From contig CADCWB010000233.1 of the NCBI GenBank assembly GCA_902806295.1, forward strand, positions 1 through 8,838: a DNA stretch of 8,838 nucleotides. Reading direction: 5' to 3'. Made by a program: the position numbers and the translations under genes. This document shows, one piece after another, positions 1-5,183 of the stretch. Every line of letters starts with the position of its first letter. Positions within the stretch are counted from its first letter, which is position 1. Under the pieces are notes generated by a model. The model had not been told where the DNA came from. It searched no databases and saw only the letters and a program-made list of their open reading frames with translations. This stretch comes from an uncultured Sphingomonas sp. Its GTDB lineage: Bacteria > Pseudomonadota > Alphaproteobacteria > Sphingomonadales > Sphingomonadaceae.

Positions 1-2029
1 CATCGTGGACGCAATTGCATTTGCGGCCGTGAAAGGCTCCGACCTTGCCGGCACCATCGCTCGTCACCCCATGCACCACCTCGGCGGCTTCTTCGCCAAG
101 CCGCGGCCGCTGATCCCCGGGCACCACGTCACGACCGACGCGGGCACCGGCCTCGTCCACATGGCGCCGGACCATGGTGAAGAGGACTTCGAGGTCTGCA
201 AGGCGCACGGCATCGACCCGGTCTTCGCGGTCGAGGGCGACGGCAAGTATCGCGCGGACTGGGCGTGGCTCGGCGGCCAGGGCTCGGTCATCAACACCAA
301 ATTCAACGCGCCGGACGGGCCGATCTGCTCCGACCTGCGTGGGGCCGGCGCGCTGCTCTCAGCCGGCGACTTCCGCCACAGCTATCCGCACTCGTGGCGC
401 TCTAAGGCGCGAGTGATCTATCGCTGCACGCCGCAGTGGTTCATCGGGATGGATCGACCGCTGGAAGAGCGCCCTTCGACTGCGCTCGGGACTAGCGGTT
501 CTGTTCAGGGTGCATCCTCTGACACGCTCGTCCCGAGCGAAGTCGAGGGGCGTGCCGCGGCAGACACCCTGCGCAACCGCGCCGTCCAAGCCATCGCCGA
601 CACCCGCTTCATCCCCGAGAAAGGCCGCAACCGCATCGGCTCGATGGTGCAGGACCGCCCCGACTGGGTCATCTCCCGACAGCGCGCCTGGGGCGTGCCG
701 ATCACGCTGTTCGTGGATTGCAAGACCGGCAAGTACCTCGTCGATGCGGACGTGAACGCCCGCATCGTTGCGGCCATTCGCGACGGAGGTGTCGACGCTT
801 GGACCGCGGAAGGTGCCGCCCAGCATTTCCTCGGCCCCGACCGCAATCCGGACGATTTCGAACAGGTCACCGACATCCTCGACGTCTGGTTCGACAGCGG
901 CTGCACCCACGCCTTTGTGCTGGAAAGCGGCCGCTGGCCCGAACAGCGCTGGCCCGCCGACCTCTACCTCGAAGGCTCCGACCAGCATCGCGGCTGGTTT
1001 CAGTCCTCGCTGCTGGAAAGCTGCGGCACTCGCGGACGCGCGCCCTACGACGCGGTGCTGACCCACGGCTTCACCATGGACTCCAAGGGCATGAAGATGT
1101 CCAAGAGCCTGGGCAACACGATCAACCCGCTCGACCTGATGCGCGACAATGGCGCGGACATCCTGCGGCTGTGGGCGCTGAGCGTCGACTTCACCGAAGA
1201 CCACCGCATCGGCAAGGAAATCCTTGCCGGCGTCGCCGACAGCTATCGCAAGCTGCGCAACAGCTTCCGCTATCTGCTGGGTGCGCTAGAGGGTTTCTCC
1301 GAGGACGAAAGGGTCGCCGAAGCCTCCGCCATGCCGGAACTGGAGCGCTATATGCTCCACCTGCTCGCGACGCTCGACGCGGAACTCAGGCGGGCTGTCG
1401 CCGACTTCGACTTCAACGCCTACACCCGCGCGCTGAGCGACTTCTGCAACAACGACCTGTCGGCCTTCTTCTTCGACATCCGCAAGGACAGCCTCTACTG
1501 CGACGCGGCCGACGATCCCAAGCGCCGCGCCTACCGCAGCGTGCTCGACACGCTGTTCCATGCCCTCGTCCGCTACGCCGCCCCGGTGCTGGTGTTCACC
1601 GCCGAGGAGGTGTGGGGAACGCGCTATCCTGACCGCAACAGCGTGCACCTGCTGGAATGGCCCGCGATCGGGGAGTGGGACGATCGGGCACTGGCGGAGC
1701 GCTGGACCGACTACCGTGGCTTGCGGGAGCAGGTCACTGCCGAAATCGAGCCGCTGCGGCGGAACAAGACGATCGGCTCCAGCCTGGAGGCGCGGGTCGC
1801 GCTCGGCCTCGCCGATGCGCAGGACCGCCCGTCGCTCACCGCCGACCAGCTGGCCGAGCTGTTCATCGTCTCGGAAGTGCTGGTCGACACCACCTCGGTG
1901 ACCAGCGGCACCGCCGTAATCGTGCATCGTGCCGATTACGATAAGTGCGACCGCTGCTGGCGCCACTTGCCGGAGGTCACCCCCGAGGTCGGCCTCTGCG
2001 CGCGCTGCGAGGAGGTGGTCGGTGGGTAG
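1..2029 (+). CDS. ileS: Isoleucyl-tRNA synthetase, 3' part (5' end outside window)
   Basis: Class I aminoacyl-tRNA synthetase that charges tRNA-Ile in the cytoplasm and hydrolyses mischarged Val. The frame is open to the left edge (first full codon at 2-4), so the GTG at 5 is not the true start; roughly 300 N-terminal residues, including the HIGH motif, are missing. Visible in order: the CP1 editing-domain motif GTGLVHMAP with the following HGEED (nt 143-184), the catalytic-core stretch PDWVISRQRAWGVP (nt 659-700), DVWFDSG (nt 881-901), EGSDQHRGWFQ, the KMSKS loop (nt 1094-1108), the anticodon-binding helical region, and a C-terminal zinc finger CxxC...CxxC with Cys codons at 1946, 1955, 1997 and 2006. 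The oddity is a 28-codon in-frame insertion at nt 470-553 that matches a palindromic repeat, just after the WFIGMDRPLEE segment. There is no frameshift, and all motifs downstream are intact, so the gene looks functional. It overlaps lspA by 8 nt. Identification is very sure. Confidence 0.97.
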   Translation, partial: IVDAIAFAAVKGSDLAGTIARHPMHHLGGFFAKPRPLIPGHHVTTDAGTGLVHMAPDHGEEDFEVCKAHGIDPVFAVEGDGKYRADWAWLGGQGSVINTKFNAPDGPICSDLRGAGALLSAGDFRHSYPHSWRSKARVIYRCTPQWFIGMDRPLEERPSTALGTSGSVQGASSDTLVPSEVEGRAAADTLRNRAVQAIADTRFIPEKGRNRIGSMVQDRPDWVISRQRAWGVPITLFVDCKTGKYLVDADVNARIVAAIRDGGVDAWTAEGAAQHFLGPDRNPDDFEQVTDILDVWFDSGCTHAFVLESGRWPEQRWPADLYLEGSDQHRGWFQSSLLESCGTRGRAPYDAVLTHGFTMDSKGMKMSKSLGNTINPLDLMRDNGADILRLWALSVDFTEDHRIGKEILAGVADSYRKLRNSFRYLLGALEGFSEDERVAEASAMPELERYMLHLLATLDAELRRAVADFDFNAYTRALSDFCNNDLSAFFFDIRKDSLYCDAADDPKRRAYRSVLDTLFHALVRYAAPVLVFTAEEVWGTRYPDRNSVHLLEWPAIGEWDDRALAERWTDYRGLREQVTAEIEPLRRNKTIGSSLEARVALGLADAQDRPSLTADQLAELFIVSEVLVDTTSVTSGTAVIVHRADYDKCDRCWRHLPEVTPEVGLCARCEEVVGG
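470..553. repeat. Palindromic repeat inserted in frame in ileS
   Basis: Two 28-nt arms (470-497 and 525-552) are inverted repeats with only 3 mismatches, separated by a 27-nt loop (498-524). The arms read CGCCCTTCGACTGCGCTCGG followed by GACTAGCG, and CGCTCGTCCCGAGCGAAGTC followed by GAGGGGCG. Together with one further base they make 84 nt, exactly 28 codons, with no stop in the ileS frame. The translation begins RPSTALGTSG and ends LVPSEVEGR, which resembles no part of IleS and interrupts an otherwise normal family sequence. A diverged copy lies at 8468-8563. The arrangement recalls REP/BIME-type palindromes and, because it is coding, the Rickettsia palindromic elements. No transposase is visible here; mobility is inferred. 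Confidence 0.88.
2010..2016 (+). promoter_or_regulatory. Shine-Dalgarno site deciding the lspA start
   Basis: AGGAGGT, a full anti-SD match, ends 5 nt before the GTG at 2022. It lies inside the last codons of ileS, within the zinc-finger coding region. It fixes the lspA start at GTG 2022 rather than at the in-frame ATG further upstream at 1929, which would add 31 residues resembling no LspA N-terminus. Confidence 0.85.
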
Positions 2030-2531
2030 CCCGCTTCCGCGGTTCGGCTTGGCCATCGCTGCCCTGGTCTTCATTGCCGACCAGCTGACCAAATGGCTGG
2101 TAGGCGGGCCGCTTGGCCTGCTCTCCGAGGGACAGCAGCTGCCGCTCCTGCCTTTCTTCGATCTGACCCGCGTCCACAATCACGGCATCTCGCTCGGGCT
2201 GCTGACCGCCGCCAGCGAGACCCATCGCTGGCTGCTGGTCGCCTTCACTGCCGCGATTGCGGCGGTGGTTGCCTACTGGCTGTTCAAGGAGCCCAAGCGC
2301 GGCGATCAGCTGGCGCTGGGGATGGTGCTGGGTGGCGCGCTCGGCAATATCGTCGATCGCGCGCGCTTCGGCTATGTGCTGGATTTCGCCGACTTGCATA
2401 TCGGCCAGTGGCGACCCTTCTTAATCTTCAATGTTGCCGACGCAGCCATTAGCATCGGTGTGGTAATCCTGATATTGCGGGCCTTTCTGGTGAAAGACTC
2501 CCGTCCTGAGGAGAAAGTGACAAATGCGTAG
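2022..2531 (+). CDS. lspA: Lipoprotein signal peptidase (signal peptidase II)
   Basis: Inner-membrane aspartyl protease that cleaves the signal peptide of diacylglyceryl-modified prolipoproteins just before the lipobox cysteine. It is 169 aa, the usual family length. Hydrophobic segments lie near residues 8-27, 68-88, 97-111 and 132-156, fitting four transmembrane helices. Conserved motifs: ADQLTK (19-24), VHNHGISLGLL (51-61, the family's N-x-G-x-(A/S)-(F/L) region), GGALGNIVDR (104-113), VLDFADLH (119-126) and FNVADAAI (136-143). By spacing, Asp121 and Asp140 are the catalytic pair (19 apart, as in Pseudomonas LspA). The GTG start is chosen from the strong ribosome binding site at 2010-2016. 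The start overlaps the end of ileS by 8 nt, and the stop overlaps the next gene by 8 nt, suggesting coupled translation. ileS-lspA linkage is common in Proteobacteria. The last ten or so residues (DSRPEEKVTNA) are a hydrophilic tail. Confidence 0.96.
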   Translation: MGSPLPRFGLAIAALVFIADQLTKWLVGGPLGLLSEGQQLPLLPFFDLTRVHNHGISLGLLTAASETHRWLLVAFTAAIAAVVAYWLFKEPKRGDQLALGMVLGGALGNIVDRARFGYVLDFADLHIGQWRPFLIFNVADAAISIGVVILILRAFLVKDSRPEEKVTNA

Positions 2532-2937
2532 TTCCACCGCCCTGCTGATCGGGCTCGCCACGGTGAGCCTCGCGGGCTGCGCCTCCATCTTCGGCGGCAA
2601 TTCCAGCACGCTCGACGAGTTCGCGGTGGCGCGCAACGCTCCGCTCGTGATCCCGCCCGATTACGCCTTGACGCCGCCCGCTCCCGGCACCGCCAGCCTG
2701 TCTGCTTCCGACGCGCAGCAACAAGCCATTCAGGCCCTGTTTGGCGGTCCCGCACCGCGCTCAGCTGGTGAGAGCAGCTTGCTTGAAAAGGCCGGTGCCG
2801 ATCGCGCCGCACTGGGCATCCGCAGCCAGGCCGGAGACGCCGCCACCCAAGTCGTCGACAAGGGTGAGACCACCCGCACGATCATCAACGCACCGCAGGG
2901 CGACAGCCCGGTCGCAACGGTCTCGACGCCCGAATGA
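2524..2937 (+). CDS. BamF-like DUF3035 outer-membrane lipoprotein
   Basis: A 137-aa predicted lipoprotein. A short signal peptide (residues 1-18) ends in a clear lipobox LAGC, so Cys19 would be lipidated after cleavage by LspA, encoded just upstream. The segment LDEFAVARNAPLVIPPDYALTPP (about 30-52) is the hallmark of the DUF3035 family, whose Caulobacter member BamF is an accessory lipoprotein of the beta-barrel assembly (BAM) complex at the outer membrane. The rest is low-complexity, Ala/Gln/Ser-rich and probably largely disordered. The ATG at 2524 is preceded by GAGGAG (2508-2513) at 10-nt spacing. The gene overlaps lspA by 8 nt. Family membership is fairly sure; a role in BAM here is inferred from the family. 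The gene symbol is left empty because the match rests on one motif plus context. Confidence 0.85.
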   Translation: MRSSTALLIGLATVSLAGCASIFGGNSSTLDEFAVARNAPLVIPPDYALTPPAPGTASLSASDAQQQAIQALFGGPAPRSAGESSLLEKAGADRAALGIRSQAGDAATQVVDKGETTRTIINAPQGDSPVATVSTPE

Positions 2938-2960
2938 CGGAAAAAGGAGCCGGGGGAGCA

Positions 2961-3521
2961 ATGGACGACAATCTTTCCGCTCGGCTGGTCGAGGTCGAAG
3001 CGATGCTCGACCGCTCGCGGCGCCGCTTCGAGGAAGGCGCCAAGCTGGTCGAAGAAGCTCATAAGGCGGTCTCGGAACTGCAGCAGCAGCTGATCGGCGC
3101 GCCGATGTCGTCCGGCGGCGACGATGGTGATGAGGTCGCCTCGCGGCTGCTTTCTGCCCTGCGGGCGAGCGGCGGCGAGATGCCGGCGACGCTATGCGGT
3201 GGGCGGCTGGCCGTCGACCAGGTGCAGCGGCTGATCCGCATCGATGGCCACCCAATCGCCATTACCGAGATGGAATATCGGGTGCTGGAGCTGCTGGCGT
3301 TCGCTCGCAACAACGTCGTGACGCGGACCATGCTGCTGAAGCATCTCTACCGCCGCGCCGACGATCAGCCGCAGCCCAAGATCATCGATGTCTTCATCTC
3401 CAAGCTGCGCAAGAAGCTGCGGATGGCCTCCAACGGGCATGAATTCGTCGAGACCATCCCCCAGCGGGGCTGGATCTTGCGCGATCTGGAGCCGGCGGCG
3501 AGCGCCACCGCGACTGCTTAG
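2961..3521 (+). CDS. Winged-helix transcriptional regulator with CtrA-like DNA-binding domain, no receiver domain
   Basis: A 186-aa protein. Residues 5-45 are charged and heptad-like (LVEVEAML...RRRFEEGAKLVEEAHKAVSEL), likely a coiled coil. A Gly/Asp-rich linker follows (50-58). Residues about 80-175 form an OmpR/PhoB-type winged helix: the ITEMEYRVLELLA helix (101-113), VVTRTMLLKHLY (119-130), recognition helix PKIIDVFISKLRKKL (139-153) and the wing QRGWILRD (168-175). This closely resembles the C-terminal domain of CtrA (KIIDVFI-KLRKKL, RGY-LRD), the alphaproteobacterial cell-cycle/motility regulator, but the phospho-accepting receiver is absent and replaced by the coiled coil. I chose ATG 2961 because AAGGAG (2944-2949) precedes it by 11 nt; an in-frame ATG at 2934 overlapping the bamF stop has no ribosome binding site and would add nine residues. 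DNA binding is well supported; targets and the effect of the N-terminus are unknown. Confidence 0.9.
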   Translation: MDDNLSARLVEVEAMLDRSRRRFEEGAKLVEEAHKAVSELQQQLIGAPMSSGGDDGDEVASRLLSALRASGGEMPATLCGGRLAVDQVQRLIRIDGHPIAITEMEYRVLELLAFARNNVVTRTMLLKHLYRRADDQPQPKIIDVFISKLRKKLRMASNGHEFVETIPQRGWILRDLEPAASATATA

Positions 3522-3535
3522 TAACGATTTGTTAG

Positions 3536-3563
3536 GCACGGCGGCCCGACAAGGCTGCCGTGC
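3536..3563 (+). promoter_or_regulatory. Hairpin covering the start of the 115-aa gene
   Basis: GCACGGCGGC (3536-3545) pairs with GCTGCCGTGC (3554-3563), 10 bp with one G-T wobble, around an 8-nt loop. No T-run follows, so it is not a convincing Rho-independent terminator. The right arm contains the GTG start codon (3560-3562), and the AAGG that could act as ribosome binding site (3551-3554) lies at the loop/arm junction. It may therefore hinder translation initiation of the downstream gene. In DNA this rich in GC a chance hairpin is possible. Confidence 0.4.
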
Positions 3564-3907
3564 TGACCTCTCCCGCCCGGAAGCCCGAGTCTCTCCTGCC
3601 ACCACCCGGCACGGAGGCTGCCGCGCATCTCGCCAGCCTGCGTCAGGCGCTACGGGCTGCGGACTTGATGGCCGGCAAGACGACCGAGCAAGTCGCAGCT
3701 CCGATCGAGATTACCGAGATATGGGCGGAACTGCCGGCTGCGACCCAGCGCTGCTATCAAGCGCGTTCCACCCGTGCGGCACGGGTGGCCGGACGGGGCC
3801 TTGCAGTCGTGGCGGCTCAGCCGGTGAACCCGGCCGCGGCCGACGTGCTGTCGGACTGGCTCCGCGCCGATCTCGCCCGGATCGAACAGCTTTTTACCGG
3901 ACGCTAA
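3560..3907 (+). CDS. Hypothetical protein, 115 aa
   Basis: Not recognised. It begins at GTG 3560, 38 nt after the winged-helix gene; an in-frame ATG at 3668 is the only later ATG-type start and would remove a third of the protein. The product has no signal peptide, no hydrophobic segment long enough for a membrane helix and no motif I can name. Residues about 20-45 and 90-112 (AAADVLSDWLRADLARIEQLF) look amphipathic and helical. Codon use is GC-rich at third positions, like the neighbouring genes, which supports real coding over the competing shadow frames in this region. The same strand and short spacing suggest co-transcription with the regulator upstream. Its TAA overlaps the stop of the convergent sseA gene. 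The start codon is uncertain. Confidence 0.6.
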   Translation: MLTSPARKPESLLPPPGTEAAAHLASLRQALRAADLMAGKTTEQVAAPIEITEIWAELPAATQRCYQARSTRAARVAGRGLAVVAAQPVNPAAADVLSDWLRADLARIEQLFTGR

Positions 3908-4737
3908 GCCGCCGGGCCGAGCTCCTTGGGGGTCGCGGGATCGCTGCCCCACTCGCTCCAACTGCCGTCGTACAAGCGCACCGAGTCGTTGCCGAGCAGG
4001 TGCGCGCCGAAGACCAGGCTGTTGGCGGTAACACCTGATCCGCAAGAGGCGACGAACGGCTGTGCCGGGTCGACGCCGGCGGACGCGAAAGCAGCCCTGA
4101 TCTCCTCGCGATCCATGAAGCTGCCATCCTCGTGATACAGCGCCGAGTAAGGTAGGTTGCGCGCACCCGGAATATGGCCCGGCGCAACGCCCGGTCGAGG
4201 GTCGGCCTCACTGCCCTCGAACCGCGCTTTGCCGCGCGCGTCGACCACCGGCACGCCGACGCCGCGCACCAGCTCGCGTTTGGTCACGACGTTGTGCGCC
4301 GCGACCGCATCGAACCGGGCTTCCCGCTCTGGAACATGGCCGGACTCGATCGGCCTTCCCTCGCGCACCCACTTGCCCAAGCCGCCATCGAGCACCGCCA
4401 CTTGCCGCGCGCCGAAGTGGCGAAGCATGAACCACGCGCGCGCCGAAGTCTTGAGCGCGCTGTCGTCGTAGATCACGATCCGGTCGTTGTCCGACACGCC
4501 GAGATCGCCCATCGCCGCAGCGAACTGGTCGGCCGAGGGCAGCATATGCGGGCAGGCAGCGTCATGGTCGCTGATCGCGTCAATGTCGAAGAAGCGCGCG
4601 CCCGGAACATGCCGCGCCTCATAATCCGCCCTTGGATCGCGGTTGGCGGCCGGCATGTGCCAGCTCGCATCGAGCACGACGAGATCGGGAGCGCCCAGCT
4701 CGCAGGCGAGCCATTCCGTAGTGACCAAGTCGTCCAT
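3904..4737 (-). CDS. sseA: 3-mercaptopyruvate sulfurtransferase (tandem rhodanese)
   Basis: Transfers sulfur from 3-mercaptopyruvate to an acceptor thiol or cyanide, releasing pyruvate. The 277-aa length is typical of SseA. It has two rhodanese domains: the inactive N-terminal one (about 1-130, with LDASWHMP, YEARHVPGARFFDID, VIYDD and LDGGLGKW) and the catalytic C-terminal one (about 150-277, with VVDARGKARFEG, APGHIPGARNLPY and the active loop CGSGVTA with Cys232). CGSGVTA rather than a CRKGVT-type loop is the signature of mercaptopyruvate sulfurtransferase as opposed to thiosulfate sulfurtransferase. I chose the start at ATG 4737, preceded by GGGAG (complement of 4744-4748) with 6-nt spacing; the open frame runs further upstream, but only through the queF coding region. 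The ATG overlaps the queF TGA by one base (TGATG), so translation is probably coupled. Its stop overlaps that of the convergent 115-aa gene. Confidence 0.94.
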   Translation of the reverse strand: MDDLVTTEWLACELGAPDLVVLDASWHMPAANRDPRADYEARHVPGARFFDIDAISDHDAACPHMLPSADQFAAAMGDLGVSDNDRIVIYDDSALKTSARAWFMLRHFGARQVAVLDGGLGKWVREGRPIESGHVPEREARFDAVAAHNVVTKRELVRGVGVPVVDARGKARFEGSEADPRPGVAPGHIPGARNLPYSALYHEDGSFMDREEIRAAFASAGVDPAQPFVASCGSGVTANSLVFGAHLLGNDSVRLYDGSWSEWGSDPATPKELGPAA

Positions 4738-5183
4738 CAGCCTCTCCCGCGGTAGCTCGCCACTCCCTGGTCCGGGACCCACAGCCCCTCGGGCGGAGCG
4801 CTGGATTGCCAGAATACGTCGATCGGGATCCCGCCCCGCGGATACCAGTAGCCGCCGATCCTCAGCCACCGCGGCTTCATTTCCTCGACTAGGCGCTGGC
4901 CGATGCCGACGGTGACATCTTCATGGAAGCCGCAGTGGTTGCGGAACGAGCCGAGGAACAGCTTCAGGCTCTTGGACTCGACGATGGTCTCACCCGGGGC
5001 ATAATCGATTACCAGATGCGCGAAGTCGGGCTGGCCGGTGACCGGGCACAGCGAGGTGAACTCGGGCGCGGCGAAGCGGACGAGGTAGAGGCTGCCGGCA
5101 CGCGGGTTGGGAACATAGTCGAGTTCCGCTTCTTCCGGCGAAGCAGGCAGCGCGCTGGTCTGGCCAAGGTGCCTGGGCGTCAT
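4737..5183 (-). CDS. queF: NADPH-dependent 7-cyano-7-deazaguanine reductase
   Basis: Reduces preQ0 (7-cyano-7-deazaguanine) to preQ1 with two NADPH, a cytoplasmic step of queuosine biosynthesis. At 148 aa this is the short, single-domain (Bacillus/YkvM-type) QueF rather than the longer E. coli form. It shows FTSLCPVTGQPD with the nucleophile Cys46 and Asp53, the QueF motif ESKSLKLF (69-76, NADPH binding), and FHE (86-88). ATG 5183 overlaps the stop of the OPT transporter gene by four bases (ATGA), so it is the natural coupled start; a longer open frame upstream lies inside the transporter gene. The downstream neighbour sseA follows with a 1-nt overlap. Identification is very sure. Confidence 0.96.
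   Translation of the reverse strand: MTPRHLGQTSALPASPEEAELDYVPNPRAGSLYLVRFAAPEFTSLCPVTGQPDFAHLVIDYAPGETIVESKSLKLFLGSFRNHCGFHEDVTVGIGQRLVEEMKPRWLRIGGYWYPRGGIPIDVFWQSSAPPEGLWVPDQGVASYRGRG

Noticed and set aside
718..1632. 304-codon + strand frame inside ileS
   Set aside because: Its product is extremely Arg-rich and overlaps the IleS catalytic core in another frame; it is a shadow.
359..2179. Long - strand open frames (359-1204 and 1286-2179) opposite ileS and lspA
   Set aside because: Both lie opposite genes with full family motifs. Their products have no domain, and long antisense frames are common at this GC content.
3522..3534. TAAC-N5-GTTA inverted repeat just after the regulator stop, as a possible autoregulatory operator
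   Set aside because: Arms of only 4 bp with spacing unlike the CtrA TTAA-N7-TTAA site; too weak to claim as a binding site.
3536..3563. Rho-independent terminator after the winged-helix gene
   Set aside because: The stem is good but is followed by TGACCTCTCCC instead of a T-run, and it overlaps the next start codon.
3388..4038. 216-codon + strand frame bridging the regulator, the 115-aa gene and the end of sseA
   Set aside because: It overlaps the recognition helix of the winged-helix protein in another frame and runs into sseA; its composition (Arg/Ser/Gly-rich) is that of a shadow.
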